A stretch of DNA of 64,000 nt from Chlorobium sp. GTDB taxonomy: Bacteria; Bacteroidota; Chlorobiia; Chlorobiales; Chlorobiaceae. Positions within the stretch are counted from its first letter, which is position 1, and each line of letters opens with the position of its first letter. The notes beneath the pieces were generated by a model. The model saw only the letters and a list, made by a program, of their open reading frames with translations. It searched no databases and was not told the origin of the DNA. Made by a program: the position numbers and the translations under genes. The stretch is taken from positions 54,391-118,390 of the forward strand of contig JANQHB010000053.1 in NCBI GenBank assembly GCA_028277225.1. The letters run 5' to 3'. This document shows, piece after piece, positions 33,105-42,112 of this stretch.

Positions 33105-33188
33105 AACTGAGCGTCCCGACACGTCGGGATACAGCGGCATTCCCTGTGCCTCGCATCTCCGACATGCTTGAAAATCGCTCAATTTGGG
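33100..33188 (-). mobile_element. MITE-like element, copy 3 (about 89-bp internally deleted form)
   Basis: Read on the minus strand, it begins CCCAAATTGAGCG and follows the 257-bp copies closely for about 58 bases (GCATG-x-CGGAGATGC, GAGGCACAGGGAATGC). It then jumps to a small hairpin (TCCCGAC-x2-GTCGGGA) and the right terminus CGCTCAGTTTTA. It overlaps the stop codon of the DUF1207-like gene. No clean target duplication is seen; a GTAAA on both sides is a weak candidate. Confidence 0.75.
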
Positions 33189-33481
33189 TAAAGGAAAAAA
33201 CCGGACAACCGGCGCTGCTGAAACAGCACCAGCAATTGCAGAAAAACCGCCTGTTTAGTTTACTGAACACGGTAACATGAAAGGCGTCCTGGCGAAAACA
33301 GCTGATTGTACTCATAATCCAGAAATGCTTCCGGAAAAAGTAACTTCTTTTTTTTTTCTGTTTTATGTACATTAAGTGTTTAAAGCACTACTGTTCTTTC
33401 TTTTAAGCATTGTACTCCGCCATATGACGCAGTATCATGCTTTTTTTCATAGCAACACAAAAACCTAACGGAGAAACAATT

Positions 33482-34591
33482 ATGAAAAAACTGCTATCGC
33501 TAGTGTTCGGGCTTGCGATGTTTGTCGCGTTTTCGACGCCGGCAACAGCCGCGATCCAGTTCAGCGGTGACGCCCAGGTCAGACCCAGGGTTGAAATGTC
33601 GAAATCAGGCGAAGCCGGTGAGTGGAGTGAAAACCTTTACTGGCTTTACAGACTCCGCCTCAGGCTTGCTGCCGATCTCGGCTCCGGATACTTCGCAAAA
33701 GCGTTGCTTGCCAGCGAATCTGCGGGGTGGTTTGCCACCATTAGCCAGGACAGAGAAACTGTAACGCTTAATGGCAAAACCTATAACCTCTTCCCAAACA
33801 GCCTCAGCGATCATTTCGGGGTCAACCAGGTTTACTTCGGCAGAATGATGCAGGATTCACATTATACTCTCGGCATTATGCCTGTCAACAGTTTCAACAA
33901 TCCGGTCTTCGACCTTGCAGTCTACCCGACCAGCGCAGTTGGCATTCCTTATCTGCTCATCAACAATGACCGTATTTTCGGCCTGAATTATGGCAAAAAA
34001 ATCGGTCCCGGCGAACTGAATGCGACACTCTGTATTCTTGGTGATGCAATCTATGACAATAACGACGAGTCTTTCTTCAGGGACGAGTATGCGGTTCATC
34101 TGATGTACAAAACCAATATCGGTGACATCACCATCGATCCGCAGCTGCTTGCTGCCGTCACCCGGACGCAAACAAGCAATCTGCTTCCGGATGATCCTGA
34201 AGTCGGCATCGCCCCCTTCACCTTCGGCACTAACGTCATCATCCCGGCAGGTGATACCAAGATCACCCTGAGCGGCTTCTATTCGAATGACGGCATTGGC
34301 CTGGTCGATGACGATAATGGCGCGGAATATTCTGCCTACATCCTCAGGGCAAAAGCCGAACACGGCCCGGTTCGTGCATGGGTCAGCTATAACGCTGCTG
34401 ATGTAGACAGCCCGACGTCAGATGAGTACAACAACTTTTATGTCTGGGCACAGTACACCGTGAAAGTCTATGAGTCTTCCATGGGCAAATTCACCCTGAC
34501 ACCAACTGTCCGCTACCGCGACAGAAACAAGAATGATTCTGACTTGGATACCCGCTTGAGAACAGAATTGTGGGCAAATATTTCTTTCTAA
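33482..34591 (+). CDS. Porin-like outer-membrane beta-barrel protein
   Basis: A 369-residue protein with a signal peptide (MKKLLSLVFGLAMFVAFS, cleaved near ATAA) and a mature N-terminus IQFSGDAQVRPRVEM, like other Chlorobi and Bacteroidetes alginate-export/porin-type barrels. Alternating amphipathic strands run throughout, and the C-terminus ends in an aromatic residue (LWANISF), the outer-membrane insertion signature. AACGGAGAAAC precedes ATG 33482. A strong terminator follows, so it is probably a single-gene transcript. Its substrate is unknown. Confidence 0.8.
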   Translation: MKKLLSLVFGLAMFVAFSTPATAAIQFSGDAQVRPRVEMSKSGEAGEWSENLYWLYRLRLRLAADLGSGYFAKALLASESAGWFATISQDRETVTLNGKTYNLFPNSLSDHFGVNQVYFGRMMQDSHYTLGIMPVNSFNNPVFDLAVYPTSAVGIPYLLINNDRIFGLNYGKKIGPGELNATLCILGDAIYDNNDESFFRDEYAVHLMYKTNIGDITIDPQLLAAVTRTQTSNLLPDDPEVGIAPFTFGTNVIIPAGDTKITLSGFYSNDGIGLVDDDNGAEYSAYILRAKAEHGPVRAWVSYNAADVDSPTSDEYNNFYVWAQYTVKVYESSMGKFTLTPTVRYRDRNKNDSDLDTRLRTELWANISF

Positions 34592-34636
34592 GGAATACTT
34601 GTTTCCAATCAGATACCATGGGTAGAGTCTAACCTG

Positions 34637-34668
34637 AAAAGCCGCAGTGTATGCTGCGGCTTTTTTTT
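34637..34668 (+). terminator. Rho-independent terminator after the porin gene
   Basis: AGCCGCAG / CTGCGGCT form an 8-bp stem with loop TGTATG, followed by eight T residues. It lies 46 bases after the stop. Confidence 0.93.
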
Positions 34669-34947
34669 AACACCTTTCTCACCCGTGCTGCCTGAAGACT
34701 ATCGGGGATCATGGAAAAAATACCGGCCACCTGTTATGCATACCTGCCCTACCATGACCGGCAAGTCTTTCCTCCCGATACTTTCTTTGTAAAACCAGTC
34801 GGTTCAAACGACACCCGTTTCCGTTCTGGCCGCACCACGAGAAAACAATTGTTAACATCTTTCTTTGCATCAGGTTCGTTTTTTTTCATTAACTTGTTAC
34901 CTGTCTTTTTGTTAAGTGCATTTCCGATAATCTTAAACCACTGTGTT
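34669..34947. other. Leader region of the acetate permease genes
   Basis: 279 bases between the porin terminator and the DUF4212 gene. The frame of the DUF4212 gene stays open through most of it, but the sequence does not look like protein (cysteine, arginine and phenylalanine runs) and the conserved family N-terminus starts at 34948. No riboswitch or clear promoter was recognised. Confidence 0.4.
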
Positions 34948-35205
34948 ATGGAAAAAGGAAAACTCCAGGAGTACTGGTCGACAAACCTCAAGTACCTGCT
35001 CGGACTGCTTGTCGTATGGTTTGTCGTATCCTACGGCTTCGGTATTCTCTTGACCGATCCGCTCAATGCCATCAGTTTCGGCGGCTTCAAGCTGGGATTC
35101 TGGTTTGCCCAGCAGGGCTCGATTTACGTTTTCGTCATTCTGATCTTTGTGTATGTCAGCCTTATGAACCGGCTGGACAAAAAGTATGACGTACACGAAG
35201 ATTAA
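34948..35205 (+). CDS. DUF4212 small membrane subunit of acetate/solute symporter
   Basis: An 85-residue protein with two membrane helices (about residues 14-35 and 51-75) separated by a loop with FGGFKLGFWFAQQGSIYVF, the hallmark of DUF4212 (putative solute:sodium symporter small subunit). It is always found next to a large SSS-family permease; here that gene starts 42 bases downstream. ATG 34948 has no clear ribosome-binding site, but it is where family similarity begins. Confidence 0.9.
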   Translation: MEKGKLQEYWSTNLKYLLGLLVVWFVVSYGFGILLTDPLNAISFGGFKLGFWFAQQGSIYVFVILIFVYVSLMNRLDKKYDVHED

Positions 35206-35247
35206 CCATCCCTAACCTTATTTTTAACACCTATCAACCAAAACATT

Positions 35248-37047
35248 ATGGATGTACAAGCGTGGACGTATCTCATCGTCGGCCTGACCTTTGCGCTGTA
35301 TATTGGCATCGCGATCTGGTCCAGGGCAGGTTCGACCAAGGAATTTTATGTTGCCGGAGCCGGTGTGCCGCCTCTGGCCAACGGTATGGCTACCGCAGCA
35401 GACTGGATGTCTGCGGCATCGTTTATCTCAATGGCCGGTCTGATCTCATTCATGGGTTACGACGGCTCGATTTACCTCATGGGCTGGACCGGCGGCTATG
35501 TACTGCTCGCCCTTCTGCTCGCCCCGTATCTCAGAAAATTCGGCAAGTTCACCGTTCCGGATTTTGTGGGTGACCGCTATTACTCGAACGCCGCAAGAAC
35601 CGTGGCCGTTATCTGCGCAATTTTCGTTTCCTTCACCTATGTCGCAGGCCAGATGCGCGGCGTCGGCGTGGTCTTTTCGAGATTCCTCGAAGTACCGATC
35701 AACACCGGTATCCTGATCGGTATGGGCATCGTCTTCTTTTATGCCGTTCTTGGCGGTATGAAAGGTATTACCTATACGCAGGTTGCACAGTACTGCGTGC
35801 TGATTTTCGCCTATATGGTCCCGGCTATCTTTATCTCGATGTACATCGCCGGCACCCCTATACCGCAGCTTGGTTTCGGTAGCGAACTGTCAGACGGAAG
35901 CGGGTTTCTCCTCGATAAACTCGACGGGTTACACAGTGAACTCGGTTTCTCGGCATATACCGACGGCAGTAAACCAATGATCGACGTCTTCTTCATCACG
36001 TTCGCTCTTATGGTCGGTACCGCAGGTCTGCCTCACGTTATCGTCCGCTTCTTCACCGTTCCGAAGGTTCGTGACGCTCGTATCTCTGCAGGCTGGGCGC
36101 TTGTCTTCATCGCATTGCTTTATACAACTGCACCGGCAGTTGCTGCCTTTGCCCGTTACAATCTGATCGACACTGTAAGAGACAAAGGTTATACGGCACT
36201 TGCCGAAGATCCAAAGACACAGTGGTTTAAAACGTGGGAAGGCACTGGCCTGCTGGCATGGACAGACAAAAATGAAGATGGCAAAATTCAGTACCTGGGC
36301 CCCAAAATGAACGGTGGTGCGGCATTTAAAGGAAAACCTTCGTTCGCCGAAGGCACGGGAGCAGAGGGCCAGCGTCTTATTTCCAATGAGCTTACGGATA
36401 ACGATAACGAATTGTATATCGACCGTGATATCATGGTTCTCGCAAACCCTGAAATTGCCGGTCTGCCTCCATGGGTCATCGCACTTGTTGCTGCTGGCGG
36501 TCTTGCTGCCGCTCTCTCGACTGCGGCCGGTCTCCTGCTGGTCATTTCGACATCGGTGGCACACGATCTGATCAAAAAACAGATCAACCCTGATCTGAAC
36601 GAAAAAACTGAAGTGCTGATAGCCCGTATCTCGGTCGCGTTTGCGGTTTGTATTGCGGGTTATTTCGGCATCAACCCGCCGGGATTCGTTGCCCAGGTTG
36701 TGGCATTCGCGTTCGGTCTCGCCGCTTCGTCGTTCTTCCCGGTCATCATCATGGGCATTTTCTACAAGAAAATGAACAAGGAAGGTGCGATTGCCGGTAT
36801 GCTGTCCGGCATACTCTTCACAGCAGCCTATATCATTTACTTCAAATTCGTCAATCCTGCAGCAAACAATGCCGACAACTGGCTCTTCGGTATTTCTCCC
36901 GAAGGAATCGGTACAGTCGGTATGCTCATCAACTTCGCTGTCAGCTTCATTGTCGCCAAAATCACTCCGGCACCGCCGGAAGACATTCAGGAACTGGTCG
37001 ACAGCCTGAGATATCCAAAAGGAGCCGGCGAAGCTTCGGCACACTGA
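35248..37047 (+). CDS. actP: Sodium:solute symporter, VC_2705/ActP-type (likely acetate)
   Basis: A 599-residue SSS-family transporter with about 13 membrane helices, probably importing acetate or a similar monocarboxylate with Na+ or H+. It shows the family segments FYVAGAGVPPLANGMATAAD, DWMSAASFISMAG, GLPHVIVRFFTV and LAAALSTAAGLLLVIS. A long hydrophilic loop (about residues 310-395) contains DKNEDGKIQYLG (340-351), which resembles an EF-hand calcium loop. DUF4212 upstream places it in the VC_2705 subfamily. Acetate photoassimilation is a known trait of green sulfur bacteria; the substrate is inferred. Confidence 0.85.
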   Translation: MDVQAWTYLIVGLTFALYIGIAIWSRAGSTKEFYVAGAGVPPLANGMATAADWMSAASFISMAGLISFMGYDGSIYLMGWTGGYVLLALLLAPYLRKFGKFTVPDFVGDRYYSNAARTVAVICAIFVSFTYVAGQMRGVGVVFSRFLEVPINTGILIGMGIVFFYAVLGGMKGITYTQVAQYCVLIFAYMVPAIFISMYIAGTPIPQLGFGSELSDGSGFLLDKLDGLHSELGFSAYTDGSKPMIDVFFITFALMVGTAGLPHVIVRFFTVPKVRDARISAGWALVFIALLYTTAPAVAAFARYNLIDTVRDKGYTALAEDPKTQWFKTWEGTGLLAWTDKNEDGKIQYLGPKMNGGAAFKGKPSFAEGTGAEGQRLISNELTDNDNELYIDRDIMVLANPEIAGLPPWVIALVAAGGLAAALSTAAGLLLVISTSVAHDLIKKQINPDLNEKTEVLIARISVAFAVCIAGYFGINPPGFVAQVVAFAFGLAASSFFPVIIMGIFYKKMNKEGAIAGMLSGILFTAAYIIYFKFVNPAANNADNWLFGISPEGIGTVGMLINFAVSFIVAKITPAPPEDIQELVDSLRYPKGAGEASAH

Positions 37048-37067
37048 CACACTGTGATGTGTTCAAC

Positions 37068-37100
37068 AAAAAAGGCGCGGTCATCATCGCGCCTTTTTTT
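37068..37100 (+). terminator. Rho-independent terminator after actP
   Basis: AAAGGCGCG / CGCGCCTTT pair around GTCATCAT and are followed by a T-run. It begins 21 bases after the actP stop. Runs of A on the left would let it work on the other strand too. Confidence 0.93.
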
Positions 37101-37200
37101 ATTTCAGCCGGACTGAAACGTTGGAGACATAAGAAAAGGAACCATTTAAGACCCGTCCATGGTTCATTTTCATTGCATGACCGTTCCAGCACAATCATTT

Positions 37201-39099
37201 ATGTCAGATACCGTCGATAACAGCGATACATTGCAGCACAGTGATGAACTGCAAAAAAAAGTGAGAACTCTCCCTGCCTCGCCAGGGATCTATCAGTTCA
37301 GGAATGCGTCAGGTTCTGTAATCTATGTCGGCAAAGCAAAAAACCTCCGCTCAAGAGTCCGCTCCTATTTTGGCAACAATACCGCTCTTTCAGAAAAGAC
37401 CCGTGTTTTGGTGAATCGTATCACTGATGTCGACGTCATCATGACTTCGTCTGAAGTTGAAGCACTGATACTTGAAAACAACCTGATCAAAGAACTCAAA
37501 CCCCGTTACAACATCAACCTGAAAGATGACAAAACATACCCCTTCCTTGTCATCACACGAGAACCCTTTCCCCGGTTGATGATCACACGTCAGATTAAAA
37601 AAAACGGCGATATCTTTTTCGGGCCCTATACCGAAGCCGGCCAGTTGCGCTCTGTGCTTGAACTGATCAGTTCGGTCTTTCAGATAAGAAGCTGCAAACT
37701 CAAGCTCAGCGATGATACGATCCGGCAGAAAAAATTCACAGTCTGCCTCGATTACCACATTTATAAATGCAAGGGGCCTTGCGAAGGATTTCAGACACGC
37801 GAAGCATATAACAGTATGATCTCCGAAGTCATCCTGCTCCTGAAAGGCAGAACGTCAGGACTTGTCCGCTCGCTCACCGAACAGATGCACCGTGACGCTG
37901 AACAATTGCGTTTCGAAGAGGCTGCTGAACTCAAAACACAGATCAACGGCCTGAAAAAATATGCTGAACGCCAGAAAGTCGCCACAACCGACACCGTTGA
38001 CAGAGACGTTTTCGGCATCGCGCAGGAAGGAGACAACGCTTGCGGCATCGTGTTTAAAATCAGGGAAGGTAAGCTTCTCGGCTCGCAACGCATGTATTTT
38101 TCCAACACAGAAGAGGAACTTCCTGAAATTCTGCTGGCGAAGTTTCTCGAAAAATATTACCTGGAAACGCCGGACATCATCCCCCGGGAAATATGTACTT
38201 CCCATGTCCTGGCTGAAGACGAACAGGAAGCACTGCAGAAACTGCTTTGCACCAGACCGGAAAACGCTGGAAGAACATCTGGAAAAGTACGTTTTATCTC
38301 CCCGAAACGGGGGGAAAAAGCTGCACTTCTCGAAATGTGCGAAGAAAACGCCCGCCACCTGCTTCGGGAATATCTGATAGAAAAACAGAAACGTGGAGAA
38401 CTTGCACGCCAGCACCCCGCTCTGACAGCCCTGGCAAAATTCCTGCGGCTGCAGAATTTACCCCGCCGTATCGAATGCTTCGACAACTCGCATTTCCAGG
38501 GAAGCGATTATACGGCATCCATGGTATGTTTTGTCAACGGAAAACCGAAAAAATCGGACTACAGACGTTTTCGGCTAAAAAGTTTCGAAGGTTCCGACGA
38601 CTATGCCGCGATGCGTGAAGTCCTGACCAGACGGTACAGCGGCAACCTGTCAGATATCTTGCCGAAACCGGATCTCATCGTTGTTGACGGCGGAAAGGGA
38701 CAGGTAAACACCGCAGCAAAAGTACTTGCAGAAGCAGGGCTTTCCATGCCGGTTATCGGGCTTGCAAAACGGCTTGAAGAAATCTATTTGCCTGAAGAAA
38801 GCGATCCGTTCAACCTTCCCAAGACCTCCCCCGCCCTGAAGCTCCTGCAAAACCTGCGGGACGAAGCCCACCGTTTCGCCGTCACCTATCACCGCTCTTT
38901 GCGAACCTCCCGCACGGTAACGACAAGCCTGACCGGGATCCCCGGCATAGGGGAAAAAACAGCAATGTTACTGCTGCAGACCTTCGGCTCGACAGAACAG
39001 ATAGCAAAAGCATCCCTTGAGGCTCTGAAACAGGCCGTCGGCCCCAAAACAGCTCAAGCCATCCACAATCATTTCCAGAAAGCCCCCAAAAAGCACTGA
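37201..39099 (+). CDS. uvrC: Excinuclease ABC subunit C
   Basis: A 632-residue UvrC, the dual-incision nuclease of nucleotide excision repair. The GIY-YIG domain is at the N-terminus (PGIYQF, VIYVGKAKNLRSRV). It is followed by a cysteine region (CLDYHIYKCKGPCEG), a UVR motif (EQLRFEEAAELKTQI) for UvrB contact, an RNase H-like domain (IECFDNSHFQGSDYTAS; PDLIVVDGGKGQ) and a C-terminal helix-hairpin-helix (LTGIPGIGEKTAMLLL). The start is taken at ATG 37201; ATG 37159 is possible. A 9-bp tandem repeat follows the stop. Confidence 0.96.
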   Translation: MSDTVDNSDTLQHSDELQKKVRTLPASPGIYQFRNASGSVIYVGKAKNLRSRVRSYFGNNTALSEKTRVLVNRITDVDVIMTSSEVEALILENNLIKELKPRYNINLKDDKTYPFLVITREPFPRLMITRQIKKNGDIFFGPYTEAGQLRSVLELISSVFQIRSCKLKLSDDTIRQKKFTVCLDYHIYKCKGPCEGFQTREAYNSMISEVILLLKGRTSGLVRSLTEQMHRDAEQLRFEEAAELKTQINGLKKYAERQKVATTDTVDRDVFGIAQEGDNACGIVFKIREGKLLGSQRMYFSNTEEELPEILLAKFLEKYYLETPDIIPREICTSHVLAEDEQEALQKLLCTRPENAGRTSGKVRFISPKRGEKAALLEMCEENARHLLREYLIEKQKRGELARQHPALTALAKFLRLQNLPRRIECFDNSHFQGSDYTASMVCFVNGKPKKSDYRRFRLKSFEGSDDYAAMREVLTRRYSGNLSDILPKPDLIVVDGGKGQVNTAAKVLAEAGLSMPVIGLAKRLEEIYLPEESDPFNLPKTSPALKLLQNLRDEAHRFAVTYHRSLRTSRTVTTSLTGIPGIGEKTAMLLLQTFGSTEQIAKASLEALKQAVGPKTAQAIHNHFQKAPKKH

Positions 39100-39109
39100 A
39101 AGTTTTTTT

Positions 39110-39154
39110 GTCCACCAGGTCCACTCTGTCCACCAAGTCCACCCCGTCCACCAT
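39110..39154 (+). repeat. Tandem nonamer GTCCACCNN x5
   Basis: Five 9-bp units starting GTCCAC run in exact register, beginning 10 bases after the uvrC stop and following a T-run. No other copy of this family was seen in the window. Confidence 0.9.
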
Positions 39155-39246
39155 CTATTCTTCAGAGAACTCTCTTTTTGAAAAAATTCTTGTATATTTT
39201 AGGCGGTATAAAGCAGAAGGAAACGAAAGAATTTTACTCCACATCT

Positions 39247-40647
39247 ATGAGCTTCCTTGACTTCTTTGATGAAGGCGGCAACTACGATACGAACGGATAT
39301 TCCAGGGAAATCAGGCTTGACAATCTCGATCTAGCATCCATATACGATACCGAAGAACTGATTGATATCATCAACCAGTTCAATGACGAAGGAAAGCATC
39401 AGGACGCACTGACTGTTGCCCGTCATCTTGCAAAAACTGCATCGTACAATGCGGAATCGTGGTTTCATCTTGGAAACTGTCTGACTGTCAACGGACATTT
39501 CGATGATGCCAAGGGTGCTTTTGTCAAAGCAGTTCTCCTGAGTCCGGCAGACAGCGAGATGATGCTCAATCTCGCCCTTGCACACTTCAATACCGCCGAC
39601 TACGAAAAAGCCTTTGAAACCATTGACGGAATCATATCCGATTCTACACTTGAAAAAGAACTTTACTTCTATCGCGGCCTCATCCTGCAGAAGCTCGAGC
39701 GGTATGTCGAATCGGAACAGCATCTCGAAGAGTGCCTTTCTCTTGAACCTGAGTTTTCAGAGGCCTGGTATGAACTGGCTTTCTGCAAGGACATCCTCGG
39801 AAAAATGGAGGAAAGCTCAAGCTGTTACCGGAAGACCATCGATCTTGATCCATATAATGTCAATGCATGGTACAACCGGGGACTGGTTCTGAGCAAACTG
39901 AAACACTATGAAGAGGCGGTTGAATGTTACGATATGGCCATTGCCATTGCCGATGACTTCAGTTCAGCCTGGTATAACAGGGCGAACGTCCTTGCAATTA
40001 CCGGAAAGATAGAGGAAGCCGCTGAAAGTTATCGAAAAACGATCGAATACGAACCTGACGATATCAACGCACTCTATAATCTCGGTATTGCCTGTGAAGA
40101 ACTCGAGGAGTACGATAATGCCATTACACACTATAGCCGGTGTATAGAACTGAAGCCTGATTTTGCTGATGCGTGGTTCGCACTGGCCTGCTGTTATGAA
40201 GCTGACAAATCATACGACAAAGCTTTGCAATCGATCAACCACGCACTCGAGTATATTCCCGGTTCAGTTGATTTCCTGTTACTGAAAGCAGAGATTTACT
40301 ACAACATGGAACAGCTCGACAGTTCGATCAAGACCTATAGAAAAGTACTCGATATCGAAGACCAGGCCCCCCAGATATGGATTGATTATGCACTGGTGCT
40401 TCGCGAAGCGTCATTGTACACCGAATCGATCACCGCTCTTGAAAAATCATTGCAGCTTCAACCGCAATCGGCCGAAACCCATCTGGAGATAGCAGCAACC
40501 TACTTTGCGCTTGGCGATAAAAAAAGTACCATTAGCGCCTTGACAAAAGCCTTTACCATTGACCCCGGGAAAAAACAGCTCTTCAAAAGCTCGTTTCCGG
40601 AACTCTACAATCAGGATTCAATTCGGGAAATCCTCGGGATAATCTGA
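39247..40647 (+). CDS. Tetratricopeptide-repeat protein
   Basis: A protein of about 466 residues made almost wholly of TPR units (around eleven 34-residue helix pairs, such as AWYNRGLVLSKLKHYEEAVECYDMAI and ALYNLGIACEELEEYDNAITHY, quoted in part). It has no signal peptide or catalytic domain. TPR proteins mediate protein-protein contacts; the partner is unknown. The N-terminal MSFLDFFDEGGNYDTNG leader favours ATG 39247, although the frame is open from a TTG at 39178 and neither start has a good ribosome-binding site. aroE starts 18 bases downstream. Confidence 0.85.
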   Translation: MSFLDFFDEGGNYDTNGYSREIRLDNLDLASIYDTEELIDIINQFNDEGKHQDALTVARHLAKTASYNAESWFHLGNCLTVNGHFDDAKGAFVKAVLLSPADSEMMLNLALAHFNTADYEKAFETIDGIISDSTLEKELYFYRGLILQKLERYVESEQHLEECLSLEPEFSEAWYELAFCKDILGKMEESSSCYRKTIDLDPYNVNAWYNRGLVLSKLKHYEEAVECYDMAIAIADDFSSAWYNRANVLAITGKIEEAAESYRKTIEYEPDDINALYNLGIACEELEEYDNAITHYSRCIELKPDFADAWFALACCYEADKSYDKALQSINHALEYIPGSVDFLLLKAEIYYNMEQLDSSIKTYRKVLDIEDQAPQIWIDYALVLREASLYTESITALEKSLQLQPQSAETHLEIAATYFALGDKKSTISALTKAFTIDPGKKQLFKSSFPELYNQDSIREILGII

Positions 40648-40665
40648 GCACTGCTTTCTGGTTGT

Positions 40666-41547
40666 ATGTACCACGCAAAAAAAATCCTCGGCCTGATCGG
40701 AAAAAACGTCGACTATTCCTATTCGCCTTTTCTTCATAACGTCGCGGCCGAGATCCTGCAGATACCCTATCACTACACGATCTTCAATGTCGCCTCGCCC
40801 GAACTTGTTCCGGTCGCCCTCGACGGAGCGAAAGCACTTGGCATTGCCGGCTTCAACGTCACAATACCCTACAAACAGGACGTCTTCAGATGCATGGACA
40901 AACTTTCATCTGAAGCCGAAGCGGTCGGTGCAGTCAACACCGTGATCAACAATAACGGTAAGCTGGCAGGCTACAATACTGACATAGCCGGGATCATTGC
41001 TCCTCTCGAGCCCTACCGAAAGAAGATCGAAGGTCGTCCGGTCGGCATTTTCGGCAACGGAGGCGCTGCCATGGCCGCAGTCGTGGCGCTCCACAGCAGC
41101 TTTCAGCCATCTGTCATCAACATTTTTTCGAGGAATCAGCAAAACGGCCGTACCCTCTGCGATTCTTTCAGAAGCCATGTGCCGGCGGTCCCGTTCAAAC
41201 TCAAATCGTTCAGTGACGAAACGGCAATCAGCAATTGTACACTTTTGATAAATGCCACGCCAATCGGCACAAAAGGAACTGTTGCCGGACCGGATAACCG
41301 TTTGCTTCCAGCCGATTCCCCGGCGATTCACGAAAACCATATTGTTTTCGACATGGTCTATAATCCCATGAACACCCCGTTTCTTGAAATGGCCCGGCAA
41401 AGGGGGGCGCAGACAATTCCGGGAATCGAAATGCTGCTCAGTCAGGCATCACGGTCATTTGAAATCTGGACCGGAAAGAAAATGCCTGTCAAGGAAGTCA
41501 AAACAAGGCTTACGGCATTACTTGCCGGCAGACAGGCAGAACCCTGA
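40666..41547 (+). CDS. aroE: Shikimate dehydrogenase
   Basis: A 293-residue NADPH-dependent enzyme that reduces 3-dehydroshikimate to shikimate in aromatic amino acid synthesis. The substrate-binding N-domain has YSYSPFLHN and GFNVTIPYKQDV (catalytic Lys). GYNTDIAGI supplies the Asp. The Rossmann part begins GIFGNGGAAMA (G-x-G-x-x-A). Downstream are NATPIGT and PGIEMLLSQA. The length is slightly above the family average (270-290). Confidence 0.94.
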   Translation: MYHAKKILGLIGKNVDYSYSPFLHNVAAEILQIPYHYTIFNVASPELVPVALDGAKALGIAGFNVTIPYKQDVFRCMDKLSSEAEAVGAVNTVINNNGKLAGYNTDIAGIIAPLEPYRKKIEGRPVGIFGNGGAAMAAVVALHSSFQPSVINIFSRNQQNGRTLCDSFRSHVPAVPFKLKSFSDETAISNCTLLINATPIGTKGTVAGPDNRLLPADSPAIHENHIVFDMVYNPMNTPFLEMARQRGAQTIPGIEMLLSQASRSFEIWTGKKMPVKEVKTRLTALLAGRQAEP

Positions 41548-41611
41548 AGCCGCGTATCAAAATATCGCAATTAATCGTCTCGCTCTTTTCCAATTTCTGA
41601 TACGAACCATC

Positions 41612-42106
41612 ATGCTGTTGTTTTTACTGGTTAGTGTGCTTGTTATAGCTCTCGACAGGATTACCAAGCACCTTGCCCTCAGCTATTTTTCGAATAACGA
41701 AGGAAGCATCACCCTTATAGCCGACTGGCTGAAACTGACCTATACAGAAAATACCGGAATAGCATTCGGTATCTCTCTGGGTTCGCAAACGGTGCTCCTC
41801 GTTGTCACACTGCTGATTCTTTCCGCCCTCCTGATTTATGTCATACTGTCAAAAAACCGCACCCCGTCATTCCTTGTCACATTCGGACTCATACTTGGGG
41901 GGGGGATCGGTAACCTCATCGATCGGGCAACAACCGGCAGGGTAATCGACTTTATTTATGTCGACATCTACCAGGGCATCCTTTTCGGCTCCAGGATTTC
42001 CCTGTGGCCGGTTTTCAATATCGCCGATTCTGCTATAACCGTAGGCGCATGCATGCTTCTTTTTCTCTATAACAGAATATTCAGTTCACAATCACTCCAG
42101 GATTGA
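41612..42106 (+). CDS. lspA: Lipoprotein signal peptidase (signal peptidase II)
   Basis: A 164-residue membrane aspartyl protease that cuts the signal peptide from prolipoproteins after lipidation. Four membrane helices are apparent. The catalytic aspartates are in GNLIDRATTGRVIDFI and FNIADSAITVG. The start at ATG 41612 gives the usual length; the frame is open further upstream into aroE, but without conserved sequence. tatD follows 6 bases after the stop. Confidence 0.95.
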   Translation: MLLFLLVSVLVIALDRITKHLALSYFSNNEGSITLIADWLKLTYTENTGIAFGISLGSQTVLLVVTLLILSALLIYVILSKNRTPSFLVTFGLILGGGIGNLIDRATTGRVIDFIYVDIYQGILFGSRISLWPVFNIADSAITVGACMLLFLYNRIFSSQSLQD

Positions 42107-42112
42107 ACCGTC

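Noticed and set aside
34669..34947. Upstream extension of the DUF4212 gene by 79 codons
   Set aside because: The extension is not protein-like and the family N-terminus starts at ATG 34948.
35929..37050. Long open frame (373 codons) on the minus strand antisense to the acetate symporter
   Set aside because: It lies wholly inside actP, is rich in Cys, Arg and Asp/Asn in a pattern expected from the complement of a membrane protein gene, and has no family motif.
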